Origin: Gemmatimonadota bacterium
Lineage (GTDB): Bacteria > Gemmatimonadota > Gemmatimonadetes > Gemmatimonadales > GWC2-71-9
DNA: 10,687 bases
Assembly (NCBI GenBank): GCA_003220975.1
Contig: QHTX01000085.1
Location: 21,305-31,991, forward strand
Reading direction: 5' to 3'
This document shows, piece by piece, positions 1 to 6,775 of this stretch. The notes beneath the pieces are model-generated. The model searched no databases and was not told the DNA's origin. It was given only the letters and a program-made list of their open reading frames with translations. The first letter of the stretch is position 1. Each line of letters starts with the position of its first letter. A program made the translations under genes and the position numbers.

Positions 1-1466
1 GTCCGGATCTTGAGGAACTCCGGGAGCCGAAGCTGCAGGGCGTTCACCTTGCGCGCGAGCGCGAGGTTCTCCGCCACGGTCCGTACCAGCCGGCCGTCCG
101 CTCGCCGCAACAGCTGGACCGGGGGGACGCCCGCTCGCGAATACGTGTCGACATAGAGCTGGAAGGTCGGATCGAACTCGACCCGGTGCGTGCCCGGCTC
201 CGTGGTCACCCGGGCCAGGCCCTTGCCGTCGAGCCCGATCTTGAGCAGCGGCCGGCCGAGCGGGCCGTCGATCGCGCCGGTGAAATAGAGCAGCTTCGCC
301 GGCTCGTCCACGCCGTACAGCTCGAGCACGTCCCAGCCCCCCGGGGTCACGCGGCGCACGAACGAGCCGTCGCGGTTGAAGAGATACGCCTGCGTGTATC
401 CTTCCCGATCGGATAGGAACAGAAACTGCCGGCCGCCGTTGATCCACTGCGGCTGGTGTGCGTCCACCCAGGCGGAATCGCGATCCGTCATGACCACGCG
501 CGACGCGCCCGTGCGTGCATCGGCCAGCAACAGGTCGAGCCGGTTCTGGTGACGGTTCAGGCGGGTGAGCCAGACCTCGTCGGGCGAGCCGGCGAAGTCG
601 AGCGCCGCGATGTAGATGTCCCGCTCCGCCCCGAGGTCCACCCACGTGGTACGGCCGGAGCCGAGCTCGATCACGCCGATCTTCACCTCGGAGTTCGGCA
701 TGCCGGCTTTGGGGTAGCGCACGGGGACGAGCTGCGGGTAGAGCGAGTCCTGGTTCACGAGGTAGAACGGCCGGATGGCCGACTGGTCGAGCCGCCAGAA
801 CGCGATGCGCTTCCCGTCGGGGCTCCACCGGAACGCGTCGCGCAGATCGAGCTCCTCCTCGTACACCCAGTCGGAGGTGCCGTTGATGACGTTCTCCCCG
901 CCGTCGCCCGTGAGGGCGGTCTCGACGCCGCTCGCGAGGTCGGTGACGTACAGATTGTCGTCGCGCACGAAGGCCACGAGGCGGCCGTCGGGAGAGAACT
1001 TGGCAAACATCTGGTAACCGGGCTTCGTGCTCACCGGGATGAGTCGCTTGGCCGCGAGGTCCCAGACGTAGTAGGTGCCTTTGGTGTTGAGCCGCCATAC
1101 GCGAGCCGAGTTGGTGAAGATGAGCAACTTCGAGCCGTCGGCGGAAAAGCTGTACTCCTCGATGGCGACGGGCTGGCGCGCGCCCGGCGGGACCAGATCC
1201 GCGGCGCGCAGCAGCAGGTCCTTCTTCCCGGTGAACGCGTCGACGCGATAGAGATCGCTGCTGCCGGACGCGTCGTCCAGCGTCGTGTACGCCTTACCGT
1301 CCTTCATCCAGGCGAGCGAGACGAGGTCGCTCGCGAAGTCGCGCGTGCCCCAGATCGTGTGCACGGTGAGGGAGGGGGGAGCCGGGACGCCCTGAGCGGC
1401 GAGCGGCCCCACGCGCAACACGACGGCACAGACGGCGACGCAGCGACGGACGGAGGGTGCATTCAT
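1..1466 (-). CDS. DPP-IV-type S9 peptidase, N-terminal beta-propeller (3' end of gene off the left edge)
   Basis: This is the first ~488 codons of an exported prolyl dipeptidyl-peptidase of the S9B/DPP-IV family, which removes X-Pro or X-Ala dipeptides from peptide N-termini. The reading frame is open from ATG (complement of 1464-1466) to the window edge. It starts with a signal-like segment (two Arg, a hydrophobic stretch, then LAAQ), with likely cleavage before Gln. Propeller blades follow, with repeated FSPDG/WSPDG-type motifs. The family hallmark DWVYEEEL is present with W200 and E203-E205, corresponding to the Glu motif that anchors the substrate N-terminus in DPP4. The last visible residues (LPEFLKIRT) match the linker into the alpha/beta-hydrolase domain, so the Ser-Asp-His triad must lie outside the window and activity cannot be judged. 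The Shine-Dalgarno sequence is weak (GGTGG, 5 nt before ATG). The gene is divergent from the isocitrate lyase-family gene. The family is confident; the substrate is unknown. Confidence 0.9.
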   Translation of the reverse strand, partial: MNAPSVRRCVAVCAVVLRVGPLAAQGVPAPPSLTVHTIWGTRDFASDLVSLAWMKDGKAYTTLDDASGSSDLYRVDAFTGKKDLLLRAADLVPPGARQPVAIEEYSFSADGSKLLIFTNSARVWRLNTKGTYYVWDLAAKRLIPVSTKPGYQMFAKFSPDGRLVAFVRDDNLYVTDLASGVETALTGDGGENVINGTSDWVYEEELDLRDAFRWSPDGKRIAFWRLDQSAIRPFYLVNQDSLYPQLVPVRYPKAGMPNSEVKIGVIELGSGRTTWVDLGAERDIYIAALDFAGSPDEVWLTRLNRHQNRLDLLLADARTGASRVVMTDRDSAWVDAHQPQWINGGRQFLFLSDREGYTQAYLFNRDGSFVRRVTPGGWDVLELYGVDEPAKLLYFTGAIDGPLGRPLLKIGLDGKGLARVTTEPGTHRVEFDPTFQLYVDTYSRAGVPPVQLLRRADGRLVRTVAENLALARKVNALQLRLPEFLKIR

Positions 1467-1482
1467 GTTGACCACCGAGCGG

Positions 1483-1506
1483 TAAGTTTTGGGTGCCCCA
1501 AACTTA
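1483..1506. promoter_or_regulatory. Palindromic motif in the divergent spacer (possible operator or promoter element)
   Basis: A perfect inverted repeat, TTTGGG-TGC-CCCAAA, lies at 1488-1502. Its flanks TAAGT and CTTA extend the symmetry with one extra base. It is 17 nt upstream of the peptidase ATG on one strand and 50 nt upstream of the isocitrate lyase-family ATG on the other, in the only non-coding DNA between them (86 bp). A near-copy occurs at 2455-2469 in the gltB leader. On the minus strand it contains TAAGTTTG, which fits the Bacteroidetes-type -7 element TAnnTTTG, but I find no clear upstream TTG partner. Whether it acts as an operator, a promoter element or an RNA hairpin is undecided. 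Confidence 0.45.
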
Positions 1507-1542
1507 TCCCGCGACAGGCGCCTTGGCAGCCTGCGGTAAGAC

Positions 1543-1548
1543 AGGAGG
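1543..1548 (+). promoter_or_regulatory. Shine-Dalgarno deciding the isocitrate lyase-family start
   Basis: AGGAGG lies 4 nt before ATG 1553. The frame is open upstream to a GTG at 1493, but that codon sits inside the palindromic motif and lacks a ribosome-binding site. ATG 1553 is therefore preferred. Confidence 0.85.
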
Positions 1549-1552
1549 ATTC

Positions 1553-2389
1553 ATGAAGCCTGTGATGCGCGACCAAGCGGAGACCTTCCGGAAGCTCCAC
1601 CAGGGGCCCGAGCTCCTCGTCCTCCCCAACGCGTGGGACGTGGCGACCGCCCGGCTCGTGGAAGAAGCGGGGTTCCCCGCCGTCGCCACGACGAGCGCCG
1701 GCGTCGCATGGGCGCTCGGCTACCCGGACGGCGAGCGCATCAGCCGGGACGAGATGCTCGCGGTGGTGCACCGCATCGCCGCGGCGGTGCGCGTCCCCGT
1801 GACCGCAGACCTCGAGGCCGGCTACGGCGCGACCCCCGAGGCGGCGGCCAGGACCGCGCGCGACGCGATCGCCGCCGGCGCCATCGGGCTGAACCTCGAG
1901 GACGGCACCAACGAAGGACGTCTGCTGGACGCCAGCCTCCACGTCGAGCGCATCCAGGCGGTGCGCGAGGCGGGGGCCGCCGCCGGCGTCGCGATCGTCG
2001 TCAACGCCCGCACCGATGCCTTCGAGATCGAGCAATGGACGCCGGCCCAGCGGCTGGCCGAGGCGGTGCGCCGGGCGAACGCCTACCGTGCCGCCGGGGC
2101 GGATTGCCTGTTCGTGGTGCACGTGAGCGACGCCGGGACGATCGGCCGGCTGGCGCGCGAGATCGCCGGGCCGCTCAACGTGATCGCCGGGCCACCCGCC
2201 CCGGCGCTCGGCGAGCTCGCCCGGCTCGGCGTGCGGCGCGCCAGCCTCGGGCCGCGCGTAACCCAGGCGGCTCTGGGGTTCGTGCGGCGCGTGCTCGCGG
2301 AGCTGCGCGGACGCGGCACCTACACCGCCATGGCGGAGGCCCTCATCCCGTTCGCCGACCTGCAGCGTCTCCTGACGCCCGCCCCTTGA
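1553..2389 (+). CDS. Isocitrate lyase/PEP mutase family protein
   Basis: A 278-residue cytosolic TIM-barrel enzyme of the isocitrate lyase/phosphoenolpyruvate mutase superfamily, which makes or breaks C-C or C-P bonds next to an alpha-keto-acid enolate using Mg2+. Visible family motifs are PNAWDVATARLVEEAG (from residue 25), the metal-binding TADLEAGYG with D86 and E88, GLNLEDG with E116, and NARTDAF with R153. The KKCGH catalytic-loop signature of true isocitrate lyase is absent, and the protein is much shorter than isocitrate lyase. It therefore belongs with the short 2-methylisocitrate lyase-like or oxaloacetate hydrolase/decarboxylase-like members. The substrate cannot be assigned from sequence. 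Its stop codon overlaps the -35 element of the promoter that probably drives gltB, and no separate terminator is visible, so some read-through into the gltB leader is possible. Confidence 0.9.
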   Translation: MKPVMRDQAETFRKLHQGPELLVLPNAWDVATARLVEEAGFPAVATTSAGVAWALGYPDGERISRDEMLAVVHRIAAAVRVPVTADLEAGYGATPEAAARTARDAIAAGAIGLNLEDGTNEGRLLDASLHVERIQAVREAGAAAGVAIVVNARTDAFEIEQWTPAQRLAEAVRRANAYRAAGADCLFVVHVSDAGTIGRLAREIAGPLNVIAGPPAPALGELARLGVRRASLGPRVTQAALGFVRRVLAELRGRGTYTAMAEALIPFADLQRLLTPAP

Positions 2390-2413
2390 CGGAACCGAAC
2401 GCTACGGTATATT
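2386..2413 (+). promoter_or_regulatory. Sigma70-like promoter for the gltB leader
   Basis: TTGACG (2386-2391) and TATATT (2408-2413) are separated by 16 nt, each matching the sigma70 consensus at five of six positions. The -35 box overlaps the TGA stop of the preceding gene. Transcription would begin near 2420, giving a leader of about 215 nt before gltB. The surrounding 2400-2455 stretch is strikingly AT-rich for this genome. This is a prediction from sequence only. Confidence 0.55.
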
Positions 2414-2432
2414 TATTCTAAGAGATGAATAA

Positions 2433-2460
2433 TTAATACTTTCCGGTTAATACCTTTGGG
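2433..2460 (+). repeat. Tandem 14-bp direct repeat upstream of gltB
   Basis: TTAATAC occurs at 2433-2439 and again at 2447-2453, exactly 14 bp apart. The following bases are also related (TTTCCGG and CTTTGGG). The repeat lies downstream of the TATATT box and runs into the palindromic motif. It could be paired regulator half-sites or part of the leader RNA structure; no known regulator's site was recognised. Confidence 0.5.
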
Positions 2461-2471
2461 TGGCCCGAACT
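2451..2471. promoter_or_regulatory. Second copy of the palindromic motif, in the gltB leader
   Basis: TTTGGG-TGG-CCCGAA at 2455-2469 has the same arms and the same 3-nt centre as the motif at 1488-1502. Over the 20-nt alignment 16 positions agree. It begins with TACCTTTG (2451-2458), an exact fit to the TAnnTTTG -7 element of Bacteroidetes promoters, but no TTG-type upstream element is seen at the expected distance. It may be a shared operator or a conserved promoter or leader element. Confidence 0.4.
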
Positions 2472-2472
2472 C

Positions 2473-2550
2473 GTGAACAATTGCACGCCGACCGCCGTCG
2501 CGATCCTGAAGCCGATTACTCCCCCAGACGGGAGCGAACGGGCGGCGTAA
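2473..2550 (+). other. Possible leader mini-ORF (25 codons, GTG start)
   Basis: A short frame runs from GTG 2473 to TAA 2548-2550 and spans the proximal attenuator segments. It lacks a convincing Shine-Dalgarno sequence and has no run of Glu, Gln or branched-chain codons, so a classical leader-peptide role is not supported. Stops follow in all three frames by 2566 (TAA 2548, TAG 2556, TGA 2564). It is noted because a ribosome here would cover the antiterminator arm at 2530-2543. Confidence 0.15.
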
Positions 2551-2610
2551 GCGTGTAGACGACTGAGACGAAGCCCCCGGCCCGCTCCCCACCGAGCGGG
2601 CCCTTTTTTT
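2519..2610 (+). promoter_or_regulatory. Putative transcription attenuator of gltB
   Basis: Four segments can pair in mutually exclusive ways. Segment 1 (CTCCC, 2519-2523) pairs with segment 2 (GGGAG, 2530-2534). Segment 2 (GGGAGC 2530-2535 plus GGGC 2540-2543, with a 4-nt GAAC bulge) pairs with segment 3 (GCCC 2580-2583 plus GCTCCC 2584-2589), giving ten base pairs. Segment 3 also pairs with segment 4 to form the terminator at 2579-2602. The 2:3 pairing would sequester the terminator's 5' arm and permit transcription of gltB, while 1:2 would release it. This mirrors the 1:2, 2:3, 3:4 logic of known attenuators. The sensing element is unknown: I recognise neither a glutamine (glnA/downstream-peptide) riboswitch nor a T-box. 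The pairings were found by eye and not computed. Confidence 0.5.
2579..2610 (+). terminator. Intrinsic terminator inside the gltB leader
   Basis: A 9-bp perfect GC-rich stem, GGCCCGCTC (2579-2587) with GAGCGGGCC (2594-2602), closes a CCCACC loop. It is followed by one C and seven T residues (2604-2610), a textbook Rho-independent terminator. It ends only 25 bp before the gltB ATG, leaving no room for a promoter in between. Transcription of gltB must therefore pass through it, which argues for conditional termination. Alternatively it ends a small RNA of about 190 nt that starts near 2420. Confidence 0.85.
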
Positions 2611-2623
2611 GGCTGGAAAGCGG

Positions 2624-2630
2624 AAAGGAG
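2624..2630 (+). promoter_or_regulatory. Shine-Dalgarno deciding the gltB start
   Basis: AAAGGAG lies 5 nt before ATG 2636. The frame extends back to a TTG at 2609, but that codon is in the T-tract of the terminator and would lack a binding site, so ATG 2636 is chosen. The terminator T-tract ends 13 nt upstream. Confidence 0.85.
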
Positions 2631-2635
2631 CGGCG

Positions 2636-5600
2636 ATGCCGGAGTCCGAGCGATCGCGCTGGGCCAACCGCCGTGCGCCCGACCTCGACCCGTGGCGCGA
2701 GCAGGACGCGTGCGGCGTGGGGTTCGTGGCGCGGGCGTCGGGAGAGCGCTCGCACGACGTGATGGGCCTGGCCCTCCAGGCGCTGGCCCGCGTCGCACAC
2801 CGCGGCGCCGCGGCGAGCGACAGCTCGGGCGACGGCGCCGGCGTCCTCACCCAGATCCCCGCGCGTCTCTTCGGCCGCGATCCGGAGGGGGGGGAGCCGT
2901 TCGCGGTCGGCGCGTTCTTCCTGCCGCGCGACCCGAGCGCGCTGGCCCTCGTCACGTCCATCATCGAGGAGGTGCTCGACGGCGAGGGACTCCCGGTGCT
3001 CGCGTGGCGCGACGTGCCGGTGAACTTGGACGTGCTGGGCACCGGCGCGCGCGCCACCTGCCCCACTATCCGGCAGGCCATCATCGCCCCTCCCATCGCG
3101 GACGGCGGCCGGGGCGACGCGGACGCGTGGGAGCGCTCGCTCTACCTCGCTCGCCGCACCATCGAGCGCCGGGTCGCCGAGGCAGGGGGGGGCCCGGGGG
3201 GAGGGCTCGAGCCCTGGTTCGTGTGCTCCCTCTCGTGCCGCACCCTGGTTTACAAGGCGCTGCTCACGGGCACCGAGCTCGGGGCCTTCTTCCCGGACCT
3301 GCGGTCGCCCGACTACGAGACGGCGCTCGCGGTCTTTCACCAGCGCTACTCCACCAACACGAGCCCCAGCTGGGCGCTGGCGCAGCCGTTCCGCCTCCTC
3401 GCCCACAACGGGGAGATCAACACCCTGTGGGGGAATCGCAACGCGATGCGCGCCCGCGAGCCGGCCCTGGCGTCGCCGCTATGGGGCGCGCGCGTGGACC
3501 ACCTGCGACCCGTGATTTGGGCCGAGGGGAGCGACTCCACCAGCCTCGACAACGCCCTGGAGCTGCTGGTACGCTCGGGGCGCGACCCGGTGCACGCCCT
3601 GATGATGCTCGTGCCCGAGGCGCACGAAGGAGCCGTCGAGATGGAGCCCGCGCTGCGGGGCTTCTACGAGTTTCACGAATGCCTCGTGGAGCCGTGGGAC
3701 GGGCCCGCGGCGCTCGCGTTCTCGGACGGCGTGCTCGTGGGCTCGGCGCTCGACCGCAACGGCCTGCGCCCCTGCCGCTACAAGATCACTTGCGACGGCC
3801 TCGTGGTCGCGGGCTCCGAGACGGGACTCGTGGATTTCGAGCCGCAGGAGGTCGTGGAAAGCGGTCGCCTCGGCCCGGGCGAACTGCTGGTCGTGGACAC
3901 CCGCCGCAAGGCGATCCTGCACGATGCGGAGGCGAAGCGCGAGGTGGCGCGCCGCCGGCCGTACGCGCGGTGGGCGGCCCGGAACATCCGTCCCCTCCGG
4001 CCCACCACTCCTGCGCCCGCCCCGGCGGCGCTCGCCGAGCCCGAGCGCGTTGCCCGGCAACTCGCCTTCGGCTGGAGCCACGAGGACCTGCGCTACGTGC
4101 TCGAGCCGATGGGCGCCGGCGGCCAGGACGCGGTCTGGAGCATGGGCGACGACACGCCCATCCCGCCGCTCGCGCGCATCCCGCCGAGCCTCTACGTGTA
4201 TCTGCGGCAACGCTTCGCGCAGGTGACGAATCCGCCCATCGACCCGCTGCGCGAGACGCTGGTGATGTCGCTGCGGATGCACCTCGGTCGCCGCGGGTCG
4301 CTGCTCGCGGACCGGCCCGACGGCCTGCGGCTGGTGCGGAACGAGCACCCGGTGCTCCTCGAGGCGGAGATGGCGGCGCTGCGCGCCGGCGCGGGCGTGC
4401 AGGCGGTCGCGCTCGACGCGACGTGGAACGCCGCCCCCCCCGCCGGGCCGGACGCGCTGCGCGCCGCGCTCGACGGCCTGTGCCGCGCGGCGGGTCGCGC
4501 GGTGCGGGAAGGCGCGCGCATCCTCGTCCTGAGCGACCGCGCCGCGGACCGTGAGCGGGCGCCGCTGCCCATGCTGCTCGCGGTCGGGGCCGTGCACCAC
4601 CATCTCCTCGCCAACGGGCTGCGGACGCAGCTGGGGCTCGTCGCCGAGGCGGGAGACGCCTGGGACGTGCACCACGTCGCCGCGTTGATCGGCTACGGCG
4701 CGGAAGCCGTGCATCCGTGGCTCGCGCTCGAGGCCGTGCGCGCGCAGGCGCCGGAGGAGGACGCGCGCTTCCGGTTCCGCACCGCGGCCGAGAAGGGCCT
4801 CCTCAAGATCATCTCGAAGATGGGCATCTCGACACTGTCGTCGTACTGCGGCGCCCAGATCTTCGAGGCGCTCGGGCTCGGCGCCGAAGTGATCGACCGC
4901 TGCTTCACGGGCACCGTGTCCACGATCGGCGGCATCGGGTTCGCGGAAATCGCGGAAGACGTGCTGGCGCGCCAGCGGGCCGCGTACCCCCCGCTTGCGA
5001 GCGCGCCGCCGGCGCTCCCGGACCACGGGCGCGTGCGCTACCGCCGCGACGGGGAGGACCACGCCTGGTCGCCCCCGCTGGTGCGCGCGATGCAGGAGGC
5101 CGTGGCGGCCAAGACGCCGCAAGCCTTCGGCGCCTTCCAGTCGCGCGTCGCCTCCCGGGCGCCGGCGAGCCCGCGCGACCTGTTGACGATCCGCCGGGAG
5201 ACACCCGTGCCGCTCGACGAGGTGGAGCCGGTCGAGGCGATCCGCCGCCGCTTCGTCTCGACGGCGATGTCGTTGGGCGCGCTCTCGCCGGAGGCGCACC
5301 GCACCCTCGCCATCGGGATGAACCGGATGGGGGCGCGATCCAATTCCGGCGAAGGCGGCGAGGATCCGGACACCTACGCGCCGCTCGAGAGCGGCGATCG
5401 CGCCGACAATCGCATCAAGCAGGTGGCCTCGGCGCGCTTCGGCGTGACGACCTCGTACCTCGTGCGGGCGGACGAGCTGGAGATCAAGATCGCCCAGGGG
5501 TCGAAGCCGGGTGAAGGCGGCCAGCTTCCCGGCCACAAGGTCACGGCCCTCATCGCACGCCTGCGGCACTCGGTGCCGGGCGTGCCGCTGATCTCGCCGC

Positions 5601-6775
5601 CGCCGCACCACGACATCTACTCGATCGAGGACCTGGCGCAGCTGATCCACGATCTGAAGCAGGTCAACCCCCGCGCGCGGGTGGGCGTCAAGCTCGTGGC
5701 GGAGGCGGGCGTGGGGCGCGTCGCCGCGGGGGTGGCGAAGGCCTACGCCGACTACGTCCTCGTCTCCGGCCACAACGGCGGCACGGGCGCGTCTCCCCTG
5801 TCGTCGATCAAGCACGCCGGATCGCCGTGGGAGATCGGGCTCGCGGAGACGCAGGCGATCCTGATCGAGAACGGCTTGCGCCATCGTGTCGAGGTGCGGG
5901 TGGACGGAGGCCTGCGGACCGGGCGGGACGTGGTGATCGCGGCGCTGCTCGGCGCCGAGGCGTACGGCTTCGGGACGGCCGCGCTGGTGGCCATCGGCTG
6001 CGACATGGCGCGGCAGTGCCACCTCAACTCCTGTCCCACCGGGATCGCGACGCAGCGACCCGAGCTGCGCGCCAAGTTCACGGGGACGCCGGAGCAGGTC
6101 GTGGCCTATTTCACGTGGATCGCGGAGGACGTGCGCCGCGAGCTGGCAGAGCTGGGCTGCCGCCGCCTGGACGACGTCATCGGCCGGGTGGACCTGCTGG
6201 AGCGCGTCGACCGCCCCGAGGTGCCCCGCGCGCAGATGCTCGACCTGTCGCTGATTCTCGCCGATCCGTCCCCCGCGCGCCCCGACGCGGCGCGGCGACG
6301 GGCGGTGGAGCGGAACGACCGCCCCGGCGTCGCCTCGCTCGACGACCAGATCCTCGCCGAGCTCCAGCCCTGTCTGGAGGACGGCCGGCCGTTCGCCGGC
6401 ACGTACGATGTCGGCAATGGGCACCTCACGCTGGGCGCGCGCGTCGCCGGGCGGGTCGCCGAGCGCTACGGGAGCGCGGGGCTGCCGGCGGGCCGCATTC
6501 GGCTCCGCTTCCGCGGCAGCGCGGGGCAGAGCTTCGGCGCGTTCGCCGTTCCCGGGATGCAGCTCGAGCTCGAGGGTGAGGCCAACGACTACGTCGGGAA
6601 AGGCCTCTCGGGTGGCGACCTCGTCATCCGGCCGTTCCCCGGCGCGAGCGGACGCCACGTGATCCTCGGCAACACCGTGTTGTACGGCGCCACAGGTGGG
6701 ACGCTCTTCGCCGCTGGAACTCCGGCGCGGTCGCGGTCGTGGAGGGCGCGGGGAACCACTGCTGCGAGTACATGA
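2636..6775 (+). CDS. gltB: Glutamate synthase large subunit, main part (frameshifted near the 3' end)
   Basis: The large subunit of glutamate synthase, converting glutamine plus 2-oxoglutarate into two glutamates. Domains in order: a 25-residue propeptide; a class II glutamine amidotransferase domain beginning at Cys26 (ACGVGF), which becomes the catalytic N-terminus; a central domain; an FMN-binding synthase barrel from about residue 830 with SNSGEGGE, GSKPGEGGQLPG near 955 and HNGGTGASP at 1046; the 3Fe-4S cluster cysteines C1122, C1128 and C1133 (C-x5-C-x4-C); and a C-terminal beta-helix. The frame is intact to about 6717, then the sequence leaves the family pattern after GGTLFAAG and stops at 6775. 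The conserved continuation resumes in another frame (6718-7131). Restoring 28 nt would give about 1507 residues, close to the usual ~1500. No gltD for the FAD/NADPH subunit follows. An attenuator-like leader precedes the gene. Confidence 0.95.
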   Translation: MPESERSRWANRRAPDLDPWREQDACGVGFVARASGERSHDVMGLALQALARVAHRGAAASDSSGDGAGVLTQIPARLFGRDPEGGEPFAVGAFFLPRDPSALALVTSIIEEVLDGEGLPVLAWRDVPVNLDVLGTGARATCPTIRQAIIAPPIADGGRGDADAWERSLYLARRTIERRVAEAGGGPGGGLEPWFVCSLSCRTLVYKALLTGTELGAFFPDLRSPDYETALAVFHQRYSTNTSPSWALAQPFRLLAHNGEINTLWGNRNAMRAREPALASPLWGARVDHLRPVIWAEGSDSTSLDNALELLVRSGRDPVHALMMLVPEAHEGAVEMEPALRGFYEFHECLVEPWDGPAALAFSDGVLVGSALDRNGLRPCRYKITCDGLVVAGSETGLVDFEPQEVVESGRLGPGELLVVDTRRKAILHDAEAKREVARRRPYARWAARNIRPLRPTTPAPAPAALAEPERVARQLAFGWSHEDLRYVLEPMGAGGQDAVWSMGDDTPIPPLARIPPSLYVYLRQRFAQVTNPPIDPLRETLVMSLRMHLGRRGSLLADRPDGLRLVRNEHPVLLEAEMAALRAGAGVQAVALDATWNAAPPAGPDALRAALDGLCRAAGRAVREGARILVLSDRAADRERAPLPMLLAVGAVHHHLLANGLRTQLGLVAEAGDAWDVHHVAALIGYGAEAVHPWLALEAVRAQAPEEDARFRFRTAAEKGLLKIISKMGISTLSSYCGAQIFEALGLGAEVIDRCFTGTVSTIGGIGFAEIAEDVLARQRAAYPPLASAPPALPDHGRVRYRRDGEDHAWSPPLVRAMQEAVAAKTPQAFGAFQSRVASRAPASPRDLLTIRRETPVPLDEVEPVEAIRRRFVSTAMSLGALSPEAHRTLAIGMNRMGARSNSGEGGEDPDTYAPLESGDRADNRIKQVASARFGVTTSYLVRADELEIKIAQGSKPGEGGQLPGHKVTALIARLRHSVPGVPLISPPPHHDIYSIEDLAQLIHDLKQVNPRARVGVKLVAEAGVGRVAAGVAKAYADYVLVSGHNGGTGASPLSSIKHAGSPWEIGLAETQAILIENGLRHRVEVRVDGGLRTGRDVVIAALLGAEAYGFGTAALVAIGCDMARQCHLNSCPTGIATQRPELRAKFTGTPEQVVAYFTWIAEDVRRELAELGCRRLDDVIGRVDLLERVDRPEVPRAQMLDLSLILADPSPARPDAARRRAVERNDRPGVASLDDQILAELQPCLEDGRPFAGTYDVGNGHLTLGARVAGRVAERYGSAGLPAGRIRLRFRGSAGQSFGAFAVPGMQLELEGEANDYVGKGLSGGDLVIRPFPGASGRHVILGNTVLYGATGGTLFAAGTPARSRSWRARGTTAAST
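6716..6719 (+). other. Frameshift junction in gltB (about 28 nt missing)
   Basis: Upstream of 6717 the protein reads GATGGTLFAAG; from 6718 in another frame it reads NSGAVAVVEGAG. Family members have about nine residues between these (for example QAGERFGVR in the E. coli protein). The gap therefore equals those nine codons plus the last base of the Gly codon, 28 nt. Both sides are otherwise well conserved, so the event is recent or an assembly or sequencing artefact. Confidence 0.8.

Noticed and set aside
1468..1506. Sigma70 promoter using TTGACC at 1468-1473
   Set aside because: No -10-like hexamer lies 16-18 nt downstream.
456..1556. 366-codon plus-strand frame opposite the DPP-IV-type peptidase
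   Set aside because: The minus strand encodes a recognisable propeller with the WVYEEEL motif; this frame is its shadow.
2451..2480. tRNA-like fragment around GGCCCGAACTCGTG
   Set aside because: No acceptor stem, anticodon arm or proper T-loop can be drawn on either strand.
2420..2610. Known glutamine riboswitch (glnA or downstream-peptide motif) or T-box in the gltB leader
   Set aside because: I could not match the conserved sequence blocks of these families; only the terminator and alternative pairings are visible.
2692..4554. 620-codon plus-strand frame within gltB
   Set aside because: An Arg/Gly/Pro-rich alternative frame inside gltB with no domain signal.
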